A stretch of 64,000 bases of DNA, from positions 726,501 to 790,500 of the forward strand of contig CAKMXJ010000007.1 in assembly GCA_928724745.1 (NCBI GenBank), in the 5' to 3' direction. Below, piece after piece: positions 32,378-42,509 of the stretch. The number at the start of each line of letters is the position of its first letter. Positions within the stretch are counted from its first letter, which is position 1. A program made the translations under genes and the position numbers. This DNA is from Anthracocystis setariae (Eukaryota; Basidiomycota; Ustilaginomycetes; Ustilaginales; Ustilaginaceae). The notes beneath the pieces are model-generated. The model saw only the letters and a program-made list of their open reading frames with translations, ran no database searches and was not told the origin of the DNA.

Positions 32378-33643
32378 CTACTGAGGCAGTGGCTGGAACA
32401 GCTGCCAGGCATCCAGGCACTGTTGACGGTAGGCCTGCTTGACCTCTTCAGGTGTGTCACAGGCCCGGCCGCCATAGCCATCCCACTTGGCCACATCACT
32501 GGACATGAACATGGTCATGCTTCCCCGAGTCTCTCCTTCCAGAATAGGAGAGTTGAAGTGGTGCAGCACATGGGAGGGGAAGAAGCAGAGCGCACCGGGG
32601 GGAAAGTCAAGGCTGACCTTGGCCTCTGCAAAGCTGATCTGCAGCTTGGTGTAGTCACCGTAGCTAAAGACACCGGCAAGCCCTTGCAGGTAGTCACGCC
32701 TGTCCCTGTGTGGCAAGCTGTACGCCTGGCCTTCCTGGTTGATGGCAAGGGAAGGGAAGCAGGGCGCCCACAGGAAGGCACCGTGGGGCCTGTAGTGGTG
32801 GGAGGCTCCAATGTGCATGTGGTGGCTTGCGTGCTCAGGGAAGCACTCGAAGAACTTGGTGTTGCAGTACTCCTGTAGCGCTTTGATGTGCCTATTCCTG
32901 AGGAACTTGATCATAGGCCTGTAGTTCCTTACAAAGCGTTCATTAAAGTAGGGCTTGTCCATGTGGGCCGTGTCTTGTCCGCTGAGCATGAGATGAAATG
33001 TGAAGAAGTCTCCACGCAGAGACTCTACTGGCGCTCCGGCTGACTTGGGCAGCGCTGCTTGAAGGCGTCTGAACTCCTGGTACATGGCGTCAAACTCTGG
33101 CGAGTCTGGCTTCTTGATGATGCTGGCGTAATGGAGTCCGTTGCAGTCGACAAGGTGGACCGTGTCTTCCTGACCCTCGAAGGTGACCGATTGGAATCCT
33201 GTGGTGTCTGCAGGGACGCTGAGCTTGGGCAGCTGGTATTCCTTGTTGAAGAAGGCCTTGAGATCGAGCTGATTGGTAGCTACAACTCTGGCGGTGTGGT
33301 TGTGGAGCTTTGCCTGCTTTGCCGCTCTTCCTTGGTCTCTTGCTTGGTCCCAACCTATGAAGAGATCAGACTGAGGAGTGTACTGGCTAACAAGGCACTT
33401 GGATTGCTTTTTAGGGGCCTTTGAAGCGTCAAGCTTGGCTACATCTTTGGCTAACTTGAGTGTGTCAGCACTGGGGGTGTACTGAGGCAAATTGGGGGCG
33501 TGGTACTTTGCCAAATTTTCTCTAAGTTTGCTGAGATCTCCCTTGACCATTTCTTCTGCTTTCTTCCTTTCCTTCTCGCTTCCAAAGCCTCTAGAGCGTG
33601 TGCTGTGGTCCTTAGGCCTCCACTGGCTGGTCAGGAGCACCAT
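32378..33643 (-). CDS. 2-oxoglutarate/Fe(II) dioxygenase, TET/JBP-like candidate (paralogue 1)
   Basis: A 421-aa protein. The C-terminal part has the double-stranded beta-helix signature of 2OG-Fe(II) oxygenases: His312 and Asp314 in PHRDRRDYLQGL, a strand KLQISFAEAKVSLDFPPGAL, the distal His in FFPSHVLHHFNSP (358, 361 or 362) and the 2OG-binding Arg373 in RGSMTMF. An HRD followed by D/N four residues later is also typical of TET enzymes, and fungi carry expanded TET/JBP families in transposons; substrate (5-methylcytosine or other) is not shown by the sequence. The N-terminus (to ~110) is Lys-rich and probably DNA-contacting or disordered. ATG at 33643 follows a TATA box by 115 nt. Tail-to-tail with the 945-aa gene. 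It is only distantly related to the two dioxygenases at 41 and 45 kb. Confidence 0.8.
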   Translation of the reverse strand: MVLLTSQWRPKDHSTRSRGFGSEKERKKAEEMVKGDLSKLRENLAKYHAPNLPQYTPSADTLKLAKDVAKLDASKAPKKQSKCLVSQYTPQSDLFIGWDQARDQGRAAKQAKLHNHTARVVATNQLDLKAFFNKEYQLPKLSVPADTTGFQSVTFEGQEDTVHLVDCNGLHYASIIKKPDSPEFDAMYQEFRRLQAALPKSAGAPVESLRGDFFTFHLMLSGQDTAHMDKPYFNERFVRNYRPMIKFLRNRHIKALQEYCNTKFFECFPEHASHHMHIGASHHYRPHGAFLWAPCFPSLAINQEGQAYSLPHRDRRDYLQGLAGVFSYGDYTKLQISFAEAKVSLDFPPGALCFFPSHVLHHFNSPILEGETRGSMTMFMSSDVAKWDGYGGRACDTPEEVKQAYRQQCLDAWQLFQPLPQ

Positions 33644-33757
33644 AATGATGGAAAAACCAAGAAAATTGGTAAAAAAACCACCAAAGTGAAAACAAAAATG
33701 ACAACACTGCGGATTCTTGATGTGCTACAGCTCCGTCGATTTCAGGCGTTGTAGGGC

Positions 33758-33763
33758 TATATA
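33758..33763 (-). promoter_or_regulatory. TATA box of dioxygenase paralogue 1
   Basis: Reads CTGGTATATAGCCC on the minus strand, 115 nt before the ATG. The helicase gene has a near-identical GTGGTATATAGATG 107 nt before its ATG, which supports both. Confidence 0.55.
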
Positions 33764-33864
33764 CCAGCAGTGTGTACCCGGAGTCTCGTGTCTGTAGAGC
33801 TCTCCAGTGATGAGCAACAAGTGGGTAAAGTTAAAAATCAGCAACAAATCCAAAAAATTAGCAA

Positions 33865-33985
33865 AGGGTTCTAATGCTTATCCCCAGCTAGGCAGCTCTG
33901 GAAGACGGTCCATTTGAAAATTGGAAGACGGTCCAATACAAATAAGACGGTCCAATACAAATTAAGACGGTCCAATACAAATTAG
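33865..33985 (+). repeat. Leader repeat, copy 2, with short GACGGTCC array
   Basis: Direct repeat of 28125-28215, here preceded by ATTAGCAAAGGG and followed by only four or five degenerate GACGGTCCAATACAAAT units instead of the large minisatellite. Confidence 0.75.
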
Positions 33986-33992
33986 ACCGGAC

Positions 33993-34143
33993 GCGTCCAA
34001 AATTCCTGCTTTTTCCGCTTAGTCAGCATGTGTCACAACACGTGTTCTAACACGTCCGGAGACGTCGGAAATTCCTGCTTTTTTCTGCTTGTTCAGAACG
34101 TGTCACAACACGTGTTCTAACACGTCCGAAGGCGTCCGAAATT
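33993..34143. repeat. Two 70-bp tandem copies containing an ACACGTGT palindrome
   Basis: Both copies contain AAATTCCTGC followed by GTGTCACAACACGTGTTCTA, 70 bp apart (34031 and 34101). The palindrome ACACGTGT and nearby repeated ACGTGT/ACACGT half-sites make dyad-rich sequence suited to protein binding. Confidence 0.7.
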
Positions 34144-34567
34144 CCTAGCCCTAGGCCGTGGTGCGCCGGCTGCACGCGACGGTCAAATCCGTCGCCCATT
34201 TCCCTGCCAAATGGCGGGGCCTGCCATTTGTACGTCACCCCAATGGACAGCCAAATTTACACTGCTCCAGTGCAGCGACGTCAAATGCCAGATTTTAGCA
34301 GGAGCAACGGGCAACGGGCAACGGACGCGTCAAAATTACAAGGAAATTGGCTGGGCAATGGTCAAAGTGGAGGACTGGTCCAGTGCCTGATGTACAGATC
34401 CAACTTTGACACTGGAGCTGTGCCCAAAGTACAGATCCGGTGAGCGTGTCCGTTGATCCATCAACTATGGGTCAGCACGCAATCCTTTTTCCTGTCTGTC
34501 AGACCGCCAGCATGTCAATTGACCAGCACATTCATTTTCTTTGACTGTCAGACCGCCATCAAGTCTA
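34144..34567. repeat. Block duplicated at 60659-61077
   Basis: Nearly identical to 60659-61077 from CCTAGCCCTAGGCCGTGG onward, ending in AAGTCTA. It marks the left part of unit II that survives in the deletion derivative. The + strand ORF across it is not convincing as a gene. Confidence 0.88.
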
Positions 34568-34578
34568 TTGATCAGCAT

Positions 34579-34631
34579 GTCAGCTTTTCAGCGCGTCAGC
34601 TTTCCAGCGCGTCAGCTTTTCAGCGGGTCAG
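34579..34631 (+). repeat. 16-bp tandem repeat (GTCAGCTTTTCAGCGC)
   Basis: Three copies and a partial fourth, starting at 34579, 34595, 34611 and 34627. Confidence 0.8.
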
Positions 34632-34941
34632 TTGAAATGTCCGGACTGGATCCCTTTGTTCACCACCACACAATGCCATTGCCAACACCATCTCCCTTTG
34701 TCCTTCTCCAAGGCGTGACATGCCTATCCAACCTATCAGCATGCGTCCAGTCAAGGATCCCCTTTGTTCCCACGCTCAGCCATTGTTTGGGCTGGGGCAA
34801 GTACAGCCGTTGTGTGCAAAAATTTTCACTGCGCTTGCCTGGCAGACTGTCCTGCCATGTGCATGCTCTGTCTGTACTACATTGTCTGTGAGTCATGCAC
34901 ACTGAATGGCGTCGCTGAGCTGGCTGGACGGGCCTCAGTGG

Positions 34942-34947
34942 TATATA
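34942..34947 (+). promoter_or_regulatory. TATA box of the recombinase-like/RecQ gene
   Basis: GTGGTATATAGATG, 107 nt before the exon-1 ATG. Its context resembles the TATA box of dioxygenase paralogue 1. Confidence 0.55.
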
Positions 34948-35054
34948 GATGGGAGCCTGTTCTGCAGAGGACATCACATCCTCATCCTCTCTGTACCAAT
35001 CTCACTCAAATCTCTACGCCCATCATCAACGCAGACTGCTCAACGTCTCCAATC

Positions 35055-38000
35055 ATGACTCCACAGTCACCGCCTCCTGCCAACAACAGCCAGGCTGATG
35101 GCAACATCATTGCAGCACTTGACAACAAGTCAGTGGAAACTCCCTTGCTTGAAACGTAAGCTATTTGTGTCCTGTCCCCACGCATCACCAGCAATTAGCG
35201 TGTTTCTGATACATGTGTCTTTCTCCAACACAGTCCTGTCTTACCTGCTGCAAACCAGCTGGCCGCCAATGCTGCTGCTGTTCCTGACATTGCAGCTGCT
35301 GACAGCCGTGCAGCTGCTGCTGCCCAAGGCGCTGACTTTGGCCGCTTCTATCTCCGCTTGGTCAATCACCCGCAGTTGCTCGTCTGCACGCGCATTGGCT
35401 GTACTCTTGGAGTCCCGCTGACACCCTTGTTCAAAGATGTTACTGCTCACCTGCAGCGTTTCCATCACCAGCCTCTTGGTGATGCTTCACGCCGCGCTAT
35501 CCAGGCCATGCTTGATCAGCTTGACCTGCCGCTTCCCAAGGATGTCACTGTGGACCAAGATCAGCTGCCTGTGCCCAAGATCAAGGAGCTGCCGGTGGTC
35601 ACAGACGGTTACCAGTGCAACCACTGCTCCTACGCCATCTTTGCCAGGAATGCCATGTACGCTCACCTCAAGGACAAACACGCAGACCTGAAGGTCAAAG
35701 CCAAGTCTACGCACCCTGTCCTGCTGCAGGTCATCCAGGAACATGGCAAGAACAAGCGCTACATCTATGTGCAGGACAAGGAGCTGGACCCCACGCCTCC
35801 ACAAGCCATCCTCAACCCCAACTTGGATGCACGCCAGCTGGACAATGCCATCAAAGCCAAGGCTGCTGCATTCATCCAGCAGGATCAAGATGCTCTCCGT
35901 GATGCAGGTCTGCTCAACCCTGTTGTGGACACGTCCATGCGCACCGGCAACATTGGTCCCTGGGCCAAGCAGCTCAAGTGGCGCTCCTACTGGGCAGGAA
36001 AGCCGCTGACTGCCATTGGCGCCTTGGGCACAGACATGTCAAGCTGGCCTGGCGCTCACAGTGACTTTGTTCACTGGCTGGCTAGAATGACCAAAGCCTT
36101 TGCTCTGCATTGGATGCAGGCCTTTATGGACTCTGGCCGCTACATGCAGCAGACATTCCGCGCCTACAGTGATGAGCCGTCCGAGCCCTACAACCTCCAG
36201 CCTCCCACCATCAAGAAGCGGGCTGACATGTGGGGCAATGTCCTTGCTCTACTTGCACACCTTGCCTTGGATGGTGAGGCCCTCCACTATCACGGCAGCA
36301 GGACAGAGGAGCAGCATCTGGTGGTCACAGAAGAGGCCACAGAGGCCATTCTACACCTGCGTGACTTGTCAACGCTCTTTGACAATGACAATGATGCCAG
36401 CGCCAACACCAGTGCACTTGCAGCTGCAGAGCACCAGCAACACATTCATGAGGTCACCCTTGCAGTGGAAGAAGCGCTGCTCAGCCTGTCCCACCAGCTC
36501 ATCACGCAGCGGCCAGCAAAGCACGGTCAGACAGATGAGCTGATGCTGGTGCGTCTCTTCATGCACATGTGTGTGGACAGGGAAGGCATGCCCAAAGCCG
36601 TCAGCGCTGCCACCTCCATCATCGCCAGCCTGGAGTTCTGCATGCGTGCTGTGTTGCACCACTACCTCTTCAATGACACCAATGGTCAGCTCTTGAAGAT
36701 GTCTCCATCTCAGACGGACAAGGCCATGCGCAAGCACCTCAAGGAGAACGTCTACCACAACAGCAACTCTGCCAGCGCCCACCTCCAGTCTCTCCACCGC
36801 TACGGCAAGGTGCTTGCTCAGGATGAAGTCACGCCATTCATCTGTTCTTGGGCGCACGACCTCAGCCACATCAAGTACGGAACAGAGGAGATCCAGATCA
36901 CACGCCTCCAAGCTCTGATGCAGGGTGCACAGGAACAGGCAGAGCGTCACCTGCGTCAGCTGTGTCTGCTCCCAGAGGACGCCACGCTGGCCATCAACCT
37001 CAAACACATCCAAGATGATCACCGCAACACGCAACCAGGCTTCAACTTTGTCACCGCCTCCCCAGAGCTCAGCAACCTCAGCACCGTCCTCTGCTGTGCC
37101 GTTGCTGGCAACGCCCCACCAGCGCAACCGCTGCTGGATGCCTACAGTGAGGAGCTGGAGTTTGATGCAGAAGCAGCACAGTCCTACTTCAGCACGCACA
37201 ACGAGTTCATCAAGCTGCTTGCTGTTCTCATTGAACTGGGCAGCGGTCTGCCAGCAAGAGGTACGGAACTGATGCAGCTTCAGCACACCAACACGCTCAT
37301 GGGTCCACGCAACATCTTTGTCCATGATGGCAGCGTCTTCACAGCACTGCCCACCAACAAGGGCTCAGGGCGGCAAAGGATCATCCCACGCTTCCTGCCT
37401 CATGCAGTTGGCTGCATGGTGGTCTACTACGTCTCTCAGGTGGCGCCCTTTGTCCATCTGCTTCACAATGCCATCATTAAGCCCCGCCCAGCCTGCCACA
37501 TGCTTCTTTCTATGCACAGTGGGCAGCCGCTGGACACCAACACCGTCAGCAAGATGCTGCAGGCGCTCCATCAGCAGCACATCAGCTCTGTCTCCAGCGG
37601 CATGACCATGCGCATGTGGCGCCAGGTTGCGGTAGCCATTGACCGCAAGCTCATCCGTCCAGGCTCTGCAAGCATGTCCAGCAAGGAAACAGATCAAGAC
37701 AACGAGCATGATCTCCAAGCAGGTCACTTGACCAGCACTGCAGAGCAGCACTACGGCCTGGATGCAAGCATGCTCTACCAGCTCACGCAGGAAAGCATGG
37801 ACCGCATGCTGGCGGTGTCAGAGCGCTGGCACACATTCTGGAGGATGCGCACGCGCTTTCAAGAGGACACACAGCCGTTCAACCAACTTGTTGAGCTTGG
37901 AAGCGGTGCTGACCACGCACAGGAGCTCAGAGGCATCAAGCGCAAGTTGGAGCTGGTAGAAGAGAGCGTGCTCACCATCAGATGCAAGCTGGAACACCAC

Positions 38001-40058
38001 ACTCCACCATCAGCGCACAGCACTGGCGGCAGCCTGCAGCTCAGCGGTGCTTCACGCTCTGCTGTGCTCCCACCAGCGGTCAGCAGGGCCCTCTTCCAGA
38101 TTACCGGCAGCCACCGCACCAAGACACTGGAGCAGGCATACGCACTCAATGCCATTCACGCCAAGGAGTCTCCACTGATCATCATCATGGCCACTGGATC
38201 CGGCAAGTCTGCACTCTTCATGGCTCCACTGCACTGGCTGCCAGAGCGGTCTGTCATCATTGTGGTGGTGCCCTTCATTGCGCTGACAGATGACCTCCTG
38301 CAAGACTGTCGCCGTGTTGGTGTCACTGCCAAGCGGTGGGCCAGCCACCAACCGTCAAGAACAGTAGCAGGTGTGGGAGCCCAGCTGGTCTTTGTTGCAG
38401 TGGAGAACTGCCACAGTGTGGAGTTTGCCAACTGGGCACGCATCTTGCAAGAAGAAAAGCAGCTGGCGGCCATCTTCTTTGATGAGTGTCACGTCTGCCT
38501 CACTCAGAGCAACTTCCGACCTGCCATGGACAAGATCAAGGCGTTGCTGTCTTCTGTGCATGTGCAGCAGTACTTCCTCACTGCCACGCTACCACCTGCG
38601 CTGGTGTCCACCCTCAAGACAGCGCTCCAGCTCCCGCATGACGGCACAGGCATGATACGTGCCAGCACCAACCGCAAGAACATCTCCTATGCGGTGCAAC
38701 GGCTGAAGTCAGAGGACAGCATGTTGCTCTGCTTGGAAGAGCTCCTTGCAGCGCATCCAACAGGAGCAGTGATGGTCTTTTGCATCTCCAAGTCGGCCAC
38801 AGCATTCACCGCAACAGCGCTTGGCTGCCCCTTCATCACATCAGACATGGATGAGGCATACAAGCAGACCACCATCTCAGCCTGGTTGCGGTGCTCCACC
38901 ACAGAGACTGACAACAGCAAGCGCATCCTGGCAGGCACCACCGCCATTGGAACCGGCATCAACCCGCAGCACGTCAAGCTGGTAGTGCACTGCAGCAACA
39001 CGTTTGACATGATCAGCTATGTCCAAGAGTCTGGCCGTGCAGGCCGCAGCGGAGCACCAGCAACAGCAGTGCTGCTTGCAGTGAACAACACATCGGTCCA
39101 GCAGTACGTGGAGGAGCAGACATGCCGGCGCTTGATCATCTCCACCTACATTGATGGCATGCCGGTCACCTGCCTCAGCCAGCCAGACTTTGCGCTCTGT
39201 GACCTTTGCCATCAAGCAGTTGGGGAAGAACCTGGCACGCCACCCAGAACAACCATTGCAGTGGAGTCTCCTCCTGTCCACCAGCCCCGTCATGCCAGCA
39301 GCAGCTCACGTCAGACACTGCAGCGCACACCCACCACCCCACAGCATCACAATGCAAGCGCTAGCAGCAGCAGGCTGCAGCAGATTACCAGCACCAGCGC
39401 CTTGCGCTCACCAGCAGCACCGTACACGCCCACTCCACGCACGCTACACAGGGTCAATCAGCAGCCCAGTCCATCGGCCATGTTCTCTCACCGCTTGATG
39501 CCAGCACCACCTGACTTTGGCTCACCAGTGCGCGCAGCTGATCCCAATGTCTCCCACATACGCTCATTGCTGGAGCCGCTGGTGGACCGCTGCTCCCTCT
39601 GCTATCTCTTCAGCCGCAGTCACACATGCAGTGGAGAGCATGGTCTCAGCCACCGCTTCAAAGACTGTGCATGCTGGAACCAGATAGAGGCGCTGCTGCC
39701 GGAGACAGAGGATCCAGAACGCATCAATGGCACGCACATTGGCAAGATCAAGAACTGCATGCGGAAGGACAAGGGAAGTACGTGCTGGACATGCCTGGTG
39801 CCAACAAAGGTGTGCTTGACCAGCAACGTCTCGGTGGCCACACCTTGCTCAAGGCGGTATGCAGATATAGTGTTGCCAGTGGTAGCTGCCATGCTCAGAG
39901 ATGAGCCGTCTTGTATTGATGTGTTTCAGCAGCTTGGCCGTCCCTTTGTGGACTTGGAGATGGTGGAGGCAGAGCTAGGAACCACAGTGCTGTATCATGG
40001 TGAGCGTGTCTTCCTAGCGTTTGCCATCTTTGCCACCGCTGTTCAGCTGGCAGGTTAG
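35055..40058 (+). CDS. Zinc-finger / tyrosine-recombinase-like / RecQ-type helicase fusion (telomere-linked helicase type)
   Basis: Exon 1 is 35055-35155, the intron 35156-35233 (GTAAGC...CAACACAG, 78 nt), exon 2 35234-40058, giving 1641 aa; the frame is open upstream of 35358 and joins exon 1 in phase. The N-terminus has OrsD-type Cys/His fingers (LVCTRIGCTLGV...HLQRFHH and YQCNHCSYAIFARNAMYAHL...KH). The middle (~690-890) resembles a tyrosine recombinase: Arg709 in LPARGTELMQL, a Lys/Arg strand after it, RMWRQVAVAI (827-830) in the place of HxxR, and His865 plus Tyr874 in GHLTSTAEQHYG. The C-terminal helicase has ATGSGKS (~1020), DECH (1117-1120), LTATLPP, GTTAIGTGIN and QESGRAGRSG (~1297). 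A Cys-rich tail ends it. RecQ helicases of this type sit next to telomeres in smuts and other fungi. The recombinase call is an inference from motif order. Confidence 0.85.
35156..35233 (+). other. 78-nt intron in the helicase gene
   Basis: Donor GTAAGC, acceptor TTCTCCAACACAG. Exon 1 encodes MTPQSPPPANNSQADG and about 17 more residues; the spliced phase matches the open frame that continues upstream of 35358. Confidence 0.75.
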
Positions 40059-40284
40059 TTGTCAACAGCAGCTCAGCAATGTGATGTGAGGAATACAGGT
40101 TTGCATAGCAGAGATTGGAACAGCATGATCAGCAAGTGAAAGTGCTGCTTGCAAAGCATGACTGTCAGCGTACATGCAATGGTTGATATACGCCGTGAAT
40201 GGTAATCTACGTCAAGGCTGCCCTATACAGAAGACAATGGGGCATCACATGTGTTATTGGGGAAAACACCTCAGGAACGTAACA
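40059..40284. other. Spacer after the helicase gene
   Basis: AT-rich 3' flank of the helicase gene; no coding or structural feature seen. Confidence 0.4.
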
Positions 40285-40430
40285 AGTACACTTAGCCTAG
40301 GTGATTGATGTCTGCATTTTATGTGGATTATTGAGAACCCGCAAGGGAAAAGGGGCCTTTCAGGAATCGAAGGGGCGTGGGTTCAATCCACGTTGTCGCA
40401 CTGTTACCGTGTTAATCCTCCGTCACAAGC
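40285..40430 (+). other. tRNA-like module with Pol III A and B boxes, copy 2
   Basis: TAGCCTAGGTG at 40293-40303 fits the A box; GGTTCAATCC at 40380-40389 is one base short of the usual B box. The B box is the loop of a good hairpin (CGTGG...CCACG). It shares ATTGAGAACC, GGAAAAGGGGCC and GTTAATCCTCCG with copy 1 and likewise follows the large gene of its unit, about 235 bp past the stop codon. Confidence 0.45.
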
Positions 40431-40646
40431 GCTAGAAGTCTACGGTCAAATCTGTTTTCTATGGATAGCCGTGAACTGACAGCGCTTGTGACGTGACTTT
40501 GTTTTTTGCTGTTGTACTGACATTGTTCTGTGTCTAGCAGACGGGAAAGCATGGGAACCACAGGACAAGTACAAAGCAGTCTGTGTTGAAGATGGAGAGT
40601 CAAATCACGGAGAGCCTTCTTTCCTTTGCGGTAATTGAATTTTCCA

Positions 40647-41045
40647 AGGCAGCACAGCACAGAGGGGGACGTGTCTCTGAGAATCAGATTTTTGCTCGGA
40701 GAGGAAAGTCCCCCTTTGCCAGAAGTTCGAAGGCAAATTACTTGGATTTTTCAAGGCAGCCCAGCACAGTGGGGGGACGTGTCTCTGAGAATCAGATTTT
40801 TGCTTGGAGAGACAAGTCCCCCTTTGCCAGAAGTTCGAAGCCAAATTGCTTGAAATTATTTTTCAGGCAGCACAGCACAGTAGGGGGACGTGTCTCTGAG
40901 ATTCAGATTTTTGCTCAGAGAGACAAGTCCCCCTTTCCTGGAAGTTCGAAGCCAAATTGCTTGGAAATATTTTTCAGGCAGCACAGCACAGTGGGGGACT
41001 TGTCTCTTCGATCTACTTTTTGAATCTGAGAGACAAGTCCCCCTC
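40647..41045. repeat. Four ~111-bp repeats, each with a GGGGGAC...GTCCCCC hairpin
   Basis: Units start near 40647, 40754, 40865 and 40976 with AGGCAGCACAGCACAG. Each holds inverted arms; in the last unit the 15-nt arms 40993-41007 and 41029-41043 are perfectly complementary with a 21-nt loop, in the others nearly so. The array ends ~50 bp before the ATG of dioxygenase 2, so it lies in that gene's promoter or leader. The deletion derivative keeps two units (61187-61375). Confidence 0.88.
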
Positions 41046-41094
41046 CTTCTCGATGCTGAACTGTTGCAATCACCCCAGACCTCTTAATACATCC

Positions 41095-42117
41095 ATGCCA
41101 GCCAAGTCTCAAGCAGCTTTGGATCGAAAGAAGGAGGCCACAGCAGTCAGGGATGCAGAGAGAAGGAGAAGCTATCGAGACTTACAAAAGGAGACCTACA
41201 AGATCCATCTTTCTCGAAGGCATCATATCAACAAGGCCTCAGCCCTATCCAGCTTCGATGATCTTGAGCTCAAACCACTTGGAGAGGTCAATGACAAGTA
41301 TCCAACTCGAAGAAACCTCACTCTAGTGGACAGACAGAGCAAACAGATCGTGCTTCAGAGGATTTCACCTACCAGTTACACCAAAATGCTCGAAGCTAGA
41401 GCATCCTCCATCAAAGGTCGAGACTACCTGAATGCATACCTATCCAAGAAGGCCTCAGCATGGCATATCAAGAGGTCAGACATTGAGTCTAGCAAGCAGC
41501 AGCTCAAGTTCAAGCTCACAAGAAGGAAAGTTGTCGAACATCATCTTGGCATCTGGCATTCTCGAGGCAAAACCAGCCTAGACTTCACCAAAGAGACCTC
41601 CAATCATCAATACAAGGATCAAGCACTCGATCTTCTCCTCTGGGCAAAGCAGCACATGGCCAGCACAATGCAATCTTCGAAGAAATTGATGGATTCCAGC
41701 TTCAGACACAACCTCAAGACTCGAAGCAAAAGTACCAAGTGGCTAGCCTCGATCTTTGAACCATCCAATGTCGACCTTCTCCACCCCTACTGGACCACTA
41801 TAGCCTTCTTCTCCAACTTTGCAGGGGGTCTACATCGAGATGAGCAGGATTGTATCCCTTCTTTCCTATTCAACTTCGAAGAAGCTGCTTGGCTGGAGCT
41901 GCCAGAGTTCTCGGTCAAGATCCTTATCAATCCTCTCGACATGGTCATACTCAACTCTCACACCTACTGGCATCGAACCAAACCTGTGGATTCTGAGTCT
42001 ACAGCTGGAAAGAGATGGGCATTCAGTGGTTTCTATCGAGAGTCCATCTACAATCAAGAACCTATCACTAGCATTGCACATAAGAGACTCGAGGCTATCA
42101 ATGAGAAGCACAAGTAA
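41095..42117 (+). CDS. 2-oxoglutarate/Fe(II) dioxygenase, TET/JBP-like candidate (paralogue 2)
   Basis: A 340-aa protein. Iron and cosubstrate residues: His247 and Asp249 in LHRDEQDCIPSFLFNF, distal His (289 or 293) in LNSHTYWHRTKP, and Arg307 in KRWAFSGF. The N-terminus is highly basic (KSQAALDRKKEATAVRDAER), suggesting nucleic-acid contact. It shares with paralogue 3 the order LQR-x-PTSY, HLGIW, LLWAKxH, YWTT-FF, H-x-D-x2-D-x-IPS-FNF and RWAFS, so the two are true paralogues. The open frame starts earlier at a TTG; ATGs exist at 41053 and 41095, and 41095 is preferred because the basic N-terminus starts there and the derivative copy keeps that ATG with MPATSQA. It lies between two sets of hairpin repeats. 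A function in DNA base oxidation is only inferred. Confidence 0.82.
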   Translation: MPAKSQAALDRKKEATAVRDAERRRSYRDLQKETYKIHLSRRHHINKASALSSFDDLELKPLGEVNDKYPTRRNLTLVDRQSKQIVLQRISPTSYTKMLEARASSIKGRDYLNAYLSKKASAWHIKRSDIESSKQQLKFKLTRRKVVEHHLGIWHSRGKTSLDFTKETSNHQYKDQALDLLLWAKQHMASTMQSSKKLMDSSFRHNLKTRSKSTKWLASIFEPSNVDLLHPYWTTIAFFSNFAGGLHRDEQDCIPSFLFNFEEAAWLELPEFSVKILINPLDMVILNSHTYWHRTKPVDSESTAGKRWAFSGFYRESIYNQEPITSIAHKRLEAINEKHK

Positions 42118-42387
42118 TTCCATTCCAGACTCGAAGAGAAAAAGGGGGGATTCTGAATGACCAGCTCCAAAAAGGCTCGAGACCCCCAAAATCTGACCTG
42201 GCTGAAAATTTTTGCCGAGTTTCCCCTATTTTGATCCTGCCACCCAAGTCTGATTTCCGAGTTCCATAATTTCCCTGACGTGTTTTTTGCATTCTGAGTG
42301 TTAGTTCATACCGAGTGTTGGTCCAATTGATGATTTTGGTCAGGTATTCCTCATTGGCACGTGTTCTTGACCTTCTGCGTGGTCTGG

Positions 42388-42393
42388 TATATA
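42388..42393 (+). promoter_or_regulatory. TATA-like box before the 323-bp hairpin repeats
   Basis: GGTCTGGTATATACCCTTGC, preserved exactly in the derivative copy at ~61757-61776. It may drive transcription through the hairpin repeats; no ORF of note follows. Confidence 0.3.
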
Positions 42394-42509
42394 CCCTTGC
42401 TGATACAGAGCCTCAACAAGAACACGCTTTACTGGATCTCTGCCATATGTAGGAAGTAGCACCAGTCCAAGACGTACACAGTGCACAAAAAGACAGGTCA
42501 AAAAGCTTG

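Larger units (their letters stand above)
28125..33864. mobile_element. Subtelomeric unit I (zinc-finger/OTU-like gene plus dioxygenase gene)
   Basis: Bounded by two direct copies of a leader starting AGGGTTCTAATGCTTATCCC, at 28125 and 33865; the second is the head of the next unit. Holds, in order, the 21-bp minisatellite, the 945-aa gene (+), a tRNA-like module, short direct repeats and a dioxygenase gene (-). It is called mobile because its leader recurs and because the neighbouring unit has a deletion derivative elsewhere in the window; no transposase is seen in unit I itself. Boundaries are inferred from the repeat only. Confidence 0.5.

Noticed and set aside
34228..34443. A small conserved gene duplicated at 60744
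   Set aside because: The frame is kept only because the two blocks are nearly identical; no motif or start context supports coding.
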